Of a DNA stretch of 10,427 nucleotides, positions 1 through 6,920 are shown one piece after another. A program made the translations under genes and the position numbers. The DNA lies in assembly GCA_026988585.1 (NCBI GenBank), contig JALSKY010000225.1, forward strand, positions 1 to 10,427, written 5' to 3'. The stretch's first letter is position 1, and the number at the start of each line of letters is the position of its first letter. The notes under the pieces were generated by a model, which did no database searches, was not told the origin of the DNA, and saw nothing but the letters and a program-made list of their open reading frames with translations. Source of the DNA: Deltaproteobacteria bacterium (GTDB taxonomy: Bacteria; Desulfobacterota; Dissulfuribacteria; Dissulfuribacterales; QOAL01).

Positions 1-1938
1 GCCCTTCTCCACAGGCAGCCGGACAGGGATGTCCGGATCATGGGGCCTCCTGCAAAGGTGGCCTTTGACCAGGATGGAAAACCCACCAGGGCTGCTGAGG
101 GGTTTGCCAGGAAGAATGGCGTTACTCTGGAAGATCTCAAGGTGGAGAAGACCGATAGGGGAGATTATCTCGTTATTGAGAAGACCGTACAGGGCAGATC
201 TGCCATCCATATTCTCCAGGAGGTCCTGCCTGAACTGATTGCAAGGATCCCCTTTCCCAAGACCATGCGCTGGGGCAGCTATGATTTCCGTTTTGCCAGG
301 CCCATCCGCTGGATTGTAGCCCTGATGGGCGAGGATATCATTCCCTTTGAGATAGCTGGTATCTCTTCAGGGCGTATCACTATGGGACACAGGTTCATGT
401 CCCATGGAACCATCACCCTTGAGAACGCATCCTTTGCTCACTATTATGCCCTGCTTCATGATGCATCTGTAATAGTCCGTTATCGCCAGAGGATGAACCA
501 GCTCACCAGGTCAGCAACCGATGCGGTCAAGGGTGTATCCGGCATTCTTGTTGAAGATCAGGAACTGGTGGAGTTGAACACCAATCTCACCGAGTTTCCA
601 ACTGCTGTTTGCGGCAGCTTTGATTCCAGGTTTCTCCAGCTTCCTGAGTGTGTGCTTATCACCTGTATGAAGGAGCACCAGAAATACTTTGGTGTAAAGG
701 ACAGCTCCGGCAGACTGATGCCCAATTTCGTAGCCATCAATAACACCCTTTCTCCCCGGCCGGATCTTGTGAGACAGGGGCATGAAAGGGTACTCTCTGC
801 CAGGCTGAGTGATGCGGATTTCTTCTTCCGGGAGGATACTTCCAGAAGGCTCCATGAATTTGTGCCAGAACTTGCAGGCATGATATTTCATCAGAAACTT
901 GGGACCTTGCTGGATAAGACCAACCGCATCACAGCCCTTGCGGAATATCTTGCAGACAGTGTTGCACCCAATGAGAGGGATACCCTGAAGCGCTCCGCCT
1001 ATCTCTGCAAGGCAGATCTCTGTACCGAGATGGTTGGAGAGTTCCCTACACTTCAGGGGATAATGGGCCGGGAATATGCCCTGCTGTCCGGGGAACCTGA
1101 ACCGGTTGCCCAGGCTATCATGGAACATTACATGCCGGTGCGTTCCGGTGGAGAGCTCCCGTCAACCACGGCAGGCAGGCTCCTTGCCGTTGCCGACAAG
1201 ATAGATACCATAACTGCCACCTTTGCCATTGGTCTCAAGCCTTCCGGTACCCAGGATCCCTATGCCCTTCGGCGTCAGGCCCTGGGCATCATCCGTATAG
1301 TGATGGATGCCGGTTTGGATATCTCCCTGGAGGCCCTGGTCAGCGAGGCATTGGCCCAGCTTGCGGACAAGCTGCCATCCATCACCGCTGATACTGCCGC
1401 CGAGGTGATCCTCTTCATCCAGAACCGGTTTGCCAACCATCTGCGTTCTCTCGGCATGGAACAGGATGTGATAGAGGCCGGCATCAAGGCAGGGTTTGAT
1501 TCAATAGATGACTGTTACCAGAGGATTCAGGCCATAGGGGCTGTAAGGCCAAGGCCGGAGTTTGAACCAATTAGTGTGGCCTTTAAGAGGGTTATGAATA
1601 TCCTGAAGGATTTTCATGGCGGTTCAGTTGAGCCGGCACTCTTCGAATATCAGGAAGAGAAACAGCTTTATGATGCCTTTGTCACAGTGAAGGAGCAGGT
1701 TGCCGAGATATTGAAAGGGGAGGATGGGAGGCATTCTGATGCAGAAGATTATCAGGATGTCCTACTGAGACTCCTCTCCCTGAAACCGCACATAGATGGT
1801 TTTTTCGATAACGTCATGGTTATGGTGGAAGATGAACAGGTCAGAAATAACAGGCTGGGTCTGTTGTGGGTTATATCCAGGCTCTTTCTCACCATTGGCG
1901 ATTTTTCTGCAATAGTGACTGAAGGAGACAGTGAGTAG
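1..1938 (+). CDS. glyS: Glycyl-tRNA synthetase beta subunit, 5' end outside the window
   Basis: Beta chain of the bacterial alpha2beta2 glycyl-tRNA synthetase, which charges tRNA-Gly in the cytoplasm; the beta chain supplies tRNA recognition and the anticodon-binding region. The frame is open from the first base, and the family-typical GPPAKVAFD and AAEGFARK stretches lie just after it, so the start is upstream. About 645 residues are visible; family members are near 690, so some 40-50 N-terminal residues are missing. Family signatures seen in order: WGSYDFRFARPIRW (about nt 270-315), MVGEFPTLQGIMG (about nt 1030-1070), DPYALRRQALGI (about nt 1255-1290), and a C-terminal DALR-like end with FFDNVMVMVEDEQVRNNRL (about nt 1800-1860). 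It ends at TAG. The alpha subunit gene (glyQ) is expected upstream, out of view. The next gene begins 60 bases later on the same strand without an obvious terminator, so co-transcription is possible. No frameshift is visible. Confidence 0.97.
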   Translation, partial: ALLHRQPDRDVRIMGPPAKVAFDQDGKPTRAAEGFARKNGVTLEDLKVEKTDRGDYLVIEKTVQGRSAIHILQEVLPELIARIPFPKTMRWGSYDFRFARPIRWIVALMGEDIIPFEIAGISSGRITMGHRFMSHGTITLENASFAHYYALLHDASVIVRYRQRMNQLTRSATDAVKGVSGILVEDQELVELNTNLTEFPTAVCGSFDSRFLQLPECVLITCMKEHQKYFGVKDSSGRLMPNFVAINNTLSPRPDLVRQGHERVLSARLSDADFFFREDTSRRLHEFVPELAGMIFHQKLGTLLDKTNRITALAEYLADSVAPNERDTLKRSAYLCKADLCTEMVGEFPTLQGIMGREYALLSGEPEPVAQAIMEHYMPVRSGGELPSTTAGRLLAVADKIDTITATFAIGLKPSGTQDPYALRRQALGIIRIVMDAGLDISLEALVSEALAQLADKLPSITADTAAEVILFIQNRFANHLRSLGMEQDVIEAGIKAGFDSIDDCYQRIQAIGAVRPRPEFEPISVAFKRVMNILKDFHGGSVEPALFEYQEEKQLYDAFVTVKEQVAEILKGEDGRHSDAEDYQDVLLRLLSLKPHIDGFFDNVMVMVEDEQVRNNRLGLLWVISRLFLTIGDFSAIVTEGDSE

Positions 1939-1985
1939 AAGCTGCCAGCGGTCCCGGTTTTCTCATGGATGTCTGGCATGATTGC

Positions 1986-1993
1986 AGGAGGTG
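1986..1993 (+). promoter_or_regulatory. Strong Shine-Dalgarno that sets a GTG start
   Basis: AGGAGGTG lies five bases before an in-frame GTG at 1999. An in-frame ATG at 1969 and another ATG at 2026 have no comparable ribosome-binding site. This site is the main reason for choosing GTG as the methyltransferase start. Confidence 0.75.
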
Positions 1994-1998
1994 AACTC

Positions 1999-2733
1999 GT
2001 GGAGCGGATACCTGAGCCGGAGTTGATGGATCAATGGGAGCAGGCACGGGCCTATGCCAAGGCGGATTTCTCTGCTCCCCATGAGATGTTTGTTGATATA
2101 TTGACAGACCGGTTTGGCACAGGGCTGTCAGGTGTATTCCTGGATCTCGGATGCGGGGCTGCCGATGTGACCATTCGCACCGCAATCCGGATCCCGGATA
2201 TCTCATTTCATGCTGTTGATGGCTCAGAGGCCATGCTCTTCTTCGCAAAGAGGGCCGTGGAGCAGGCAGGACTGCAGGAGAGGATTCTTCTCTTTCAGGG
2301 CACCATACCTGACTTTGTTCCTCCTCTTGCCTCTTGCAGTAACGGAAGAGACAGGGGAATCCAGTTAGGCAGTCACTCCTCTGAGCCGGATACGGTTGCT
2401 GAAAGGGTATATGATGGGGCAATCATAAACAGTCTTCTTCACCATCTCCCATCTCCTGAGATCCTTTGGAAATACCTTTTGCGATTTGTACGGCCAGGAG
2501 GCTGCATATTCCTGATGGACCTGATGCGCCCAAAGGATCGAGAGGCTGCAACTGCCCTGGTGGACAGATATTGCAGTGGAGAACCCCTTGTCCTCCGCAG
2601 GGACTTCTACAACTCCCTCCTTGCCTCCTATACCCTGGAAGAGGTGCGGCAGCATCTGGAGCATGCCGGTCTCAGCCATCTCAGCCTGGATAGTGTCAGT
2701 GACCGGCATCTATCAGTATGGGGGAGGATCTGA
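1999..2733 (+). CDS. Class I SAM-dependent methyltransferase, substrate unknown
   Basis: Predicted soluble 244-residue methyltransferase with a Rossmann-type SAM fold. Visible motifs: motif I FLDLGCGAAD (residues 47-56, the glycine-rich SAM loop), an acidic residue after strand 2 in HAVDGSEAM (D74), NSLLHHLP (144-151, a motif IV-like position), and FVRPGGCIFLMDLMRP (163-178, post-motif strand and turn). The C-terminal part (DFYNSLLASYTLEEVRQHL, then SDRHLSVWGR) is like a helical cap seen in UbiE-related small-molecule methyltransferases; this is family resemblance, not a substrate call. Residues about 108-136, between the SAM core and motif IV, are polar and Ser/Gly/Arg-rich and look like a loop insertion. 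The start is GTG 1999 because of the strong AGGAGGTG before it; ATG 1969 would add 10 residues. It follows glyS by 60 bases and is convergent with phoU. The neighbours give no clue to the substrate. Confidence 0.85.
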   Translation: MERIPEPELMDQWEQARAYAKADFSAPHEMFVDILTDRFGTGLSGVFLDLGCGAADVTIRTAIRIPDISFHAVDGSEAMLFFAKRAVEQAGLQERILLFQGTIPDFVPPLASCSNGRDRGIQLGSHSSEPDTVAERVYDGAIINSLLHHLPSPEILWKYLLRFVRPGGCIFLMDLMRPKDREAATALVDRYCSGEPLVLRRDFYNSLLASYTLEEVRQHLEHAGLSHLSLDSVSDRHLSVWGRI

Positions 2734-2993
2734 CGGTTACTTTGCAACTGTTTCTCTGTAGCAGATCTGTTGTAGAAAGATGTCTCGCCGCCTGCTGCAG
2801 CAGAGCTGTTCCTGTATCCGGTCTGTATCTGGAAAGATTGGCAGATGCCCCAGCCAGTTCCGCCTCCTTTTAACGCTGCAATGGGGATATCACCTGGTCT
2901 GCTTTGTTATCAAGCAGTTGAACTGCCCGAATATGTTAGCATCTTCTCACATCTCTTCCAGGGTAAACCTGTAAACTGAATGAATTACGCTTC
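2734..2993. other. Convergent intergenic gap, no gene seen
   Basis: This stretch lies between the stop codons of the methyltransferase and phoU. It contains small perfect palindromes (CTGCTGCAGCAG at 2792-2803 and GCAGTT-G-AACTGC at 2914-2926), but neither is followed by a T-run on either strand, so no confident intrinsic terminator is found for either gene. Short open frames here lack ribosome-binding sites and family features. Confidence 0.5.
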
Positions 2994-3653
2994 TCAGGAG
3001 AATTCCCCCCTGACAATGCTGCCTTCCACGAGATAGATCACCTCTTCAGCAATATTGGTGGAGCGGTCTGCAATCCGTTCCAGGTGGCGGGCAAGTATGT
3101 AGCAGTCGATGAGGTATTTGGCCGCCTCAGGCTGCTTCTGGATCTCCTGGATTACCAGGTCGTAATGTCTGTCCCTCTCCTTGTCCACATCATCGTCCAG
3201 GATGAATATCCTGTGAGCCAGGTCAGAATCCTGGTATGTTACAGAATCCAGGGCCAGCTTGAACATCTTCAGTACATAATCAATCATCTTGCTGTAGTCC
3301 GGCTGATAGTTCATGGTCTTGCACTGGGCTATGTGGCCGGCACGTTTTGCCATGTTTACCGCATAGTCACCGATGCGCTCCAGTTCGTTGTTTATCTTGA
3401 TGATTGCGATTACTACCCGAAGGTCCTTGGCAACAGGCTGATAAAGGGCCAGGATCTTGAGGCACTCCTCCTCTATGTCTATCTCCATCTCATCGATCTC
3501 ATAGTCTGAACTGGCCACATACTTGATGAGCTGCGGATCCTGTGTCCTGACGGCCTCACACGCCTTCCTGATCCTGTCCTCCACCAGGGTGCCGAGTTTA
3601 AGGAATTTTTCAAAAAGCGCATCCAGCTGCCTGTGAAATGTGTAATGATGCAT
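2994..3653 (-). CDS. phoU: Phosphate signalling regulator PhoU
   Basis: 219-residue all-helical cytoplasmic protein of the PhoU family, usual length about 220-240. In characterised bacteria PhoU links the PstSCAB transporter to the PhoR kinase and keeps the Pho response off when phosphate is plentiful. Two tandem three-helix repeats are visible, each with the family metal-site signature: NELERIGDYAVNMAK (residues about 89-103) and HLERIADRSTNIAEE (190-204). N-terminal FEKFLKLGTLVEDRI and YQPVAKDLRVV (71-81) also fit. The start is ATG 3653 with GGAGG ten bases upstream, a rather long spacing. It is divergent from phoB-phoR and has no pst genes beside it here, unlike the common pstSCAB-phoU arrangement. 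A perfect TGTATA-AAA-TATACA palindrome lies 18 bases before the start and may carry its promoter or an operator. Confidence 0.96.
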   Translation of the reverse strand: MHHYTFHRQLDALFEKFLKLGTLVEDRIRKACEAVRTQDPQLIKYVASSDYEIDEMEIDIEEECLKILALYQPVAKDLRVVIAIIKINNELERIGDYAVNMAKRAGHIAQCKTMNYQPDYSKMIDYVLKMFKLALDSVTYQDSDLAHRIFILDDDVDKERDRHYDLVIQEIQKQPEAAKYLIDCYILARHLERIADRSTNIAEEVIYLVEGSIVRGEFS

Positions 3654-3670
3654 TGATAACTATCCTCCAT

Positions 3671-3685
3671 TGTATAAAATATACA
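3671..3685. promoter_or_regulatory. 15-bp palindrome before phoU, possible operator or -10 region
   Basis: TGTATA-AAA-TATACA is a perfect 6-bp inverted repeat around three A residues, 18 bp upstream of the phoU ATG. Read on the minus strand it contains TATATT and TATACA, which could act as -10 hexamers. Whether it is a dimer-binding operator or only a symmetrical AT-rich promoter cannot be decided from sequence. Confidence 0.4.
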
Positions 3686-3703
3686 GTCAGTTATAGTGCT
3701 GCT

Positions 3704-3719
3704 GCAGGGAAATCCCTGC
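3704..3719. repeat. 16-bp inverted repeat between phoU and phoB
   Basis: GCAGGGA-AA-TCCCTGC is perfectly symmetrical. The centre is too short for an ideal RNA hairpin, so a protein-binding site is as likely as a transcript structure. It lies 51 bp upstream of the phoU start on that gene's promoter side. Confidence 0.45.
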
Positions 3720-3727
3720 CTGAAACC

Positions 3728-3759
3728 GGCCCTGTAAACCATCTCCGTTTGGCAGGGCC
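3728..3759. repeat. Inverted repeat GGCCCTG / CAGGGCC with 18-base loop
   Basis: GGCCCTG at 3728-3734 is the exact reverse complement of CAGGGCC at 3753-3759. A short T-rich run (CTGCTGTTTTG) follows on the plus strand, so a weak terminator is conceivable, but no gene is transcribed into it from the left on that strand. It shares the CAGGG/CCCTG core with the neighbouring inverted repeat at 3704-3719. Confidence 0.35.
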
Positions 3760-3813
3760 CTGCTGTTTTGTGGCGGTTTTAAATTGAATTCAAAGAACAT
3801 TATATGAAAAAGA

Positions 3814-3862
3814 TTAGCTTAGTGTTAGGTTTTCTTTAAATTTGTTTTAGGATTATCTTATG
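3814..3862 (+). promoter_or_regulatory. Five 11-bp-period TTA repeats before phoB, candidate Pho box array
   Basis: TTAGC (3814), TTAGG (3825), TTAAA (3836), TTAGG (3847) and TTATG (3858) start exactly 11 bp apart, with mostly AT-rich spacers. PhoB and other OmpR-family regulators bind head-to-tail to 10-11-bp direct repeats, so spacing and location (about 130 bp before the phoB start) fit autoregulation. The core differs from the enterobacterial CTGTCAT. The last unit overlaps a weak -10-like TATGAG (3859-3864), so it may be promoter rather than a fifth site. The binding assignment is inference. Confidence 0.5.
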
Positions 3863-3877
3863 AGTATTGCAATGACT

Positions 3878-3911
3878 GGAAAAAATTAACAGAATAATAT
3901 CGATTTTTTCC
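3878..3911. repeat. AT-rich inverted repeat in the phoB leader
   Basis: GGAAAAAAT at 3878-3886 pairs perfectly with ATTTTTTCC at 3903-3911 across a 16-base loop. A short GC palindrome GGCCCGGGCC (3914-3923) follows at once. Both lie between the 11-bp array and the phoB start, probably in the leader or promoter; no function can be assigned. Confidence 0.35.
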
Positions 3912-3994
3912 CTGGCCCGGGCCTTCAATATTAGTTTTTCCATGCGGTGTCAAGAAACAGGGACCGCCTAAAACTCGGAATTTCGGAAAATCCA

Positions 3995-4693
3995 ATGCCA
4001 AACAAAACCATTCTGGTTGTGGAAGACGAACAGGATATTCAGCAACTTGTAACGTATCATCTTATCCGGGAGAACTATTCTGTAGTCTGTGCAGATACGG
4101 GCGAAGATGCCCTGGAGAAGTTTGAACAGGAGGATGTAGATCTGGTAGTGCTTGATCTCATGCTCCCTGGAATAAGCGGCATCCAGGTCTGTCGAACCAT
4201 CAAGAAATCGGAAAAGGGTAAGAATATTCCGGTTATAATGTTGACAGCCCTCAGTGAGGAGGAGGATGTTGTTGACGGCCTGGAGAAGGGAGCAGATGAC
4301 TATATCACCAAACCATTCAGCCCAAAGGTGCTGGTGGCAAGGGTCAAGGCCCATCTCAGGCGTAATGAGCTCATGGGGGAGGCCATGGTCTTCAAGGAGA
4401 AGGTCTCTCTTCCTTTTGGTCTGGTGATAGACAACGGTCTCCATCAGGTCTATATCAATGATGAGCCCCTGGACCTCACAGTGAGCGAGTTCAAGGTGCT
4501 CCGTTTCTTTGCTGCCAGGCCTGGCAGGGTCTTCTCCAGGCAGCAGATCATCGAGGCGATCAGGGGGCAGGGATATGAGGTCACAAGCAGGGCAGTGGAT
4601 GTGCTTATACATGGTCTCAGGCGCAAGCTCGGGCCTGCAGGCACCCTGATAGAGACTGTCCGGGGGATTGGATACCGGTTCAAGGTGGATTAG
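3995..4693 (+). CDS. phoB: Phosphate regulon response regulator PhoB
   Basis: 232-residue OmpR/PhoB-family transcription factor (E. coli PhoB is 229). The receiver domain covers about residues 4-120: acidic pocket E10-D11, phosphoacceptor D54 in VVLDLMLPG, T84 in MLTA, K106 in ITKPF. The winged-helix DNA-binding domain covers about 135-231: LTVSEFKVLRFF, the recognition-helix region SRAVDVLIHGLRRKLG, and the C-terminal TVRGIGYRF hairpin. Start ATG 3995 gives the usual N-terminus MPNKTILVVEDE; an in-frame GTG at 3947 would add 16 uncharacteristic residues. The ribosome-binding site is weak (GGAA about seven bases upstream). phoR follows with zero spacing, so the pair is one operon with likely translational coupling. 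A five-unit 11-bp repeat array upstream suggests autoregulation. The name rests on domain match plus the adjacent phoR and phoU. Confidence 0.93.
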   Translation: MPNKTILVVEDEQDIQQLVTYHLIRENYSVVCADTGEDALEKFEQEDVDLVVLDLMLPGISGIQVCRTIKKSEKGKNIPVIMLTALSEEEDVVDGLEKGADDYITKPFSPKVLVARVKAHLRRNELMGEAMVFKEKVSLPFGLVIDNGLHQVYINDEPLDLTVSEFKVLRFFAARPGRVFSRQQIIEAIRGQGYEVTSRAVDVLIHGLRRKLGPAGTLIETVRGIGYRFKVD

Positions 4694-6175
4694 TTGTCCG
4701 GTCTTCTTGATGCACTGAAAAAGAGATGCAAAATCCCCTGGGACCTGGTGTTTCTCCTCTACCCCACCCTGTTTTTCCCTTTTCTCCTGGCCTTCCTGGC
4801 CATTTTTCTCTTTCTGCACAGCTATCACAACATTCCTTTTCATGAGATTCCATGGGATATGTTGGCCCTGCTGGTACTGCTCATTGCAGGGGTCTCCATT
4901 ATCGTAACTGTATTCGTGGCCTGCCGTATATCATCTCCGCTCAGGGATATCCAGACCATCCTTGATGATATAGCCAGTAAAGGGAACCTTTCTGGACATG
5001 GTCTTTCCCGCCATGCCTGGAGTTTTGACATGGAACGGGATCTGAAGAAATCCCTCTGGTCTGTGCTCAGGGAACTGCTCCGCCGCATAGCCAGGACCGA
5101 GACCGATCTTGCCAGGCTTCGTCTGCTGTTCATCAACATGAAGCAGGCGGTGGTTATGCTGGATTCCAAGAAACGGGTAGTTACAATGAACAGGGCTGCA
5201 GAAGAGGTCTTTGGCGTGAGTGAGCAGGTGGCCAAGGGCAAACCCCTGTCAACGGTTTTCCGGGATATCTACCTGCAGGATTTTCTCGATAATGTGTTTC
5301 AGGACTTTTCCGACAAGGAGGCGGAACTGGTGCTCCACACAGGCAGTCACGGACTTGAAAAGAGGATATTTTTTGTCAGGGCTGCCGTGCTCAAACCCTC
5401 CTCAACTGAACTGGACGAAATTGCCGGCGTTCTGCTGGTGATGGATGATCAGACCAGGCTCAGGCGCCTTGAAAATATGAGGCGGGATTTTGTGGCCAAT
5501 GTCTCTCATGAGCTCAAGACACCGGTTACTGCCATCAAGGGGTATATTGAGACCCTGCTGGATGGGGGGATGGATGACCCTGAAACAGCAGTACAGTTTA
5601 TGGAGATCATAAGGAGACAGTCCGACAGGCTGGAAACCCTGGTTGAGGATATCCTGCTGCTCTCCCGAATAGAGGACAAGGTGCAGGAAAAAAGGGAAGA
5701 ATTTGAGCATGTTGAACTCTGTGCCCTTTTGCGGTCTGTCAGGGATTCCTGCCTTATGCATGCCAACGAAAGGGATATCACCATCGAGATAGACTGTCCC
5801 AAACCGTCACCGGTAATGAGGGGCAGCATTCAGCTCCTGGAGCAGGCCATTGCCAATCTCTTGGTGAATGCCATCAACTACAGCAGCAGGGGGAGCAGGG
5901 TAATCCTGAGGGCAAGGGGGGACAGAGACGGGGTCGTCATCTCTGTCCAGGATTTTGGCATCGGTATTCCTAAGGAGCATCTTCCCCGGATATTCGAGAG
6001 ATTCTACAGGGTTGACAAGGCGCGAAGCCGCCGTCTCGGAGGTACAGGCCTTGGCCTGGCCATTGTCAAACATATTGTGCAGGCCCATGGTGGCTGTATG
6101 GAGGTTGAGAGCCAACCTGGCAGAGGCAGCACCTTCTCCATGATTTTTCCTCCAGCCCGAGACAGCCACGGATAG
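4694..6175 (+). CDS. phoR: Phosphate regulon sensor histidine kinase PhoR
   Basis: 493-residue membrane histidine kinase, the partner that phosphorylates PhoB when phosphate is scarce. Two membrane segments (about residues 18-41 and 55-77) are joined by only some 13 residues, so there is no real periplasmic sensor domain, as in other PhoR proteins that take the signal through PstB/PhoU. A HAMP-like linker follows, then a PAS domain (about 142-255, NMKQAVVMLDSKKRVV onward). The kinase core holds the H box SHELKTPVTAIKGY with phospho-acceptor H272, N box with N388/N392, G1 DFGIGIP (420-426), F box FERFYRV (434-440) and G2 GGTGLGLAIVKH (449-460), all intact. The start is TTG 4694, immediately after the phoB TAG, with AAGGTGG (4682-4688) inside the end of phoB as ribosome-binding site; the next in-frame ATG (M56) would delete TM1. 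The name rests on context and architecture. Confidence 0.92.
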   Translation: MSGLLDALKKRCKIPWDLVFLLYPTLFFPFLLAFLAIFLFLHSYHNIPFHEIPWDMLALLVLLIAGVSIIVTVFVACRISSPLRDIQTILDDIASKGNLSGHGLSRHAWSFDMERDLKKSLWSVLRELLRRIARTETDLARLRLLFINMKQAVVMLDSKKRVVTMNRAAEEVFGVSEQVAKGKPLSTVFRDIYLQDFLDNVFQDFSDKEAELVLHTGSHGLEKRIFFVRAAVLKPSSTELDEIAGVLLVMDDQTRLRRLENMRRDFVANVSHELKTPVTAIKGYIETLLDGGMDDPETAVQFMEIIRRQSDRLETLVEDILLLSRIEDKVQEKREEFEHVELCALLRSVRDSCLMHANERDITIEIDCPKPSPVMRGSIQLLEQAIANLLVNAINYSSRGSRVILRARGDRDGVVISVQDFGIGIPKEHLPRIFERFYRVDKARSRRLGGTGLGLAIVKHIVQAHGGCMEVESQPGRGSTFSMIFPPARDSHG

Positions 6176-6183
6176 TGCTGGGA

Positions 6184-6215
6184 CCGGGCATCTATGCCGG
6201 CAAGACCTCTTTTTT
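6184..6215 (+). terminator. Weak possible terminator after phoR
   Basis: A short stem (CCGGGCA with TGCCGG, one bulge, loop TCTA) is followed after about nine bases by a run of six T. An alternative, overlapping pairing uses TGCCGGC (6195-6201) with GCTGGCA (6219-6225). The stem-to-T-run spacing is longer than in a classical intrinsic terminator. Confidence 0.25.
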
Positions 6216-6332
6216 AAGGCTGGCAGGAGCTGGAGCAACTCCCATATATGTGGTTATTGTGAGCTGATGGTTGGGTGCAGGTTAAATTTTTGTTAGCCCT
6301 GAATTTCCTCCTGGCCAAAGGAGAAAAGCTGT

Positions 6333-6512
6333 TTAGATTCTTGTCAGGGCAGCAGGGATGCCGGGCGTGTCTTTTATGTCACAGCCTTGCCCTGTTTTTC
6401 ATGAAGTTGTGACCTTTTTGCCACACAGTGTGACATGAAGCGGCTGCTGTTTTCTGTTTTCAAGTTGTGCCAGGTTCAGGATTTTACTTATCTTCATGTC
6501 AGGGCAGCAGGG
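6333..6512 (+). repeat. 25-bp direct repeat, two copies 155 bp apart
   Basis: Copies at 6333-6357 and 6488-6512 match at 22 of 25 positions and share an identical 16-bp core TGTCAGGGCAGCAGGG (6342-6357 and 6497-6512). A third TGTCA stands at 6377-6381. The repeats lie between phoR and the porin and could be paired regulator sites or the remains of a local duplication. Confidence 0.6.
6431..6501. repeat. 10-bp inverted repeat TGACATGAAG / CTTCATGTCA
   Basis: TGACATGAAG (6431-6440) is the exact reverse complement of CTTCATGTCA (6492-6501). The right arm overlaps the second copy of the 25-bp direct repeat. The 51-base separation is long for a simple hairpin but allows a looped RNA or two oppositely oriented protein sites. 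Confidence 0.5.
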
Positions 6513-6718
6513 TGGAAAAGGGGGGTTGATTTTTCTGTAACTATGCGTTATCTCTTGGGTTAAAAGGAGAGTCGTCTTAAAGTAAAATACAATCATCAAC
6601 CGTTTCGCCAAAGGCTTCTTTTTATTGTGAGCGTATTGACTGCCTGTTGAGGAAATTTGGTATCTGTTTTGCAATGTTGTGTTTTTGCTCTTGGGGGGCC
6701 TCGATTTTATGGCTCTCC

Positions 6719-6748
6719 TTAACAGGTGTTATCTGGTGTTATCTGTTG
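6719..6748 (+). repeat. Tandem decamer in the porin upstream region
   Basis: GGTGTTATCT is present twice head-to-tail (6725-6734 and 6735-6744). TTA triplets at 6719, 6729 and 6739 make a 10-bp phase (TTAAC, TTATC, TTATC). A further GTTATCT stands at 6547-6553. One helical turn of spacing suits an OmpR-type or other regulator that binds direct repeats on one DNA face. Confidence 0.5.
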
Positions 6749-6914
6749 AGTTGTTCAAGTAAAAAGGGACGTGTACTAATTAAAAGAGAAAACGTGGAGA
6801 AAGGAGGGCTGGGACAGGAGATCTTCTTTATTTCTACCGGGTTTTGATTTCAGGGAGTTCTATTGGAGTTTTTGGGTTTACAGAAAACAGAAAAAGAAAT
6901 TAAGGGAAAGAAAA

Positions 6915-6920
6915 AGGAGG
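6915..6920 (+). promoter_or_regulatory. Shine-Dalgarno fixing the porin start
   Basis: AGGAGG stands five bases before ATG 6926. It makes ATG 6926 a better start than the in-frame TTG at 6863, which would put a charged stretch (KTEKEIKGKKKEEA) in front of the signal peptide. Confidence 0.8.

Noticed and set aside
511..1128. A 205-codon minus-strand frame within glyS
   Set aside because: It is antisense to highly characteristic GlyS sequence and has no family features.
1889..2422. A 177-codon minus-strand frame across the glyS-methyltransferase junction
   Set aside because: It overlaps two supported plus-strand genes and its Pro/Ser/Arg-rich translation has no domain.
2792..2926. Palindromes in the methyltransferase-phoU gap as terminators
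   Set aside because: CTGCTGCAGCAG and GCAGTTGAACTGC have tiny or no loops and no following T-run on either strand.
3914..3923. GGCCCGGGCC as a terminator or operator before phoB
   Set aside because: A 10-bp GC palindrome without loop or T-run; too short to call alone.
3968..4843. A 291-codon open frame on the minus strand opposite phoB
   Set aside because: It lies antisense to a gene with every PhoB signature, has no recognisable domain or ribosome-binding site, and is a by-product of phoB codon use.
6271..6297. A third possible 11-bp array (TTGGG, TTAAA, TTAGC) after phoR
   Set aside because: Only two units fit the core well, no -10 follows at the expected distance, and it is over 600 bp from the porin. 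It could be chance.
6342..6381. TGTCA copies as enterobacterial-type Pho boxes before the porin
   Set aside because: The TGTCA copies at 6342 and 6377 are 35 bp apart and not in 11-bp phase, so they do not form the CTGTCAT direct repeat.
6647..6847. A 66-codon TTG-start frame with hydrophobic and Cys/Trp-rich residues upstream of the porin
   Set aside because: No Shine-Dalgarno, irregular composition, and it runs through the tandem decamer repeat. The sequence behaves like non-coding leader.
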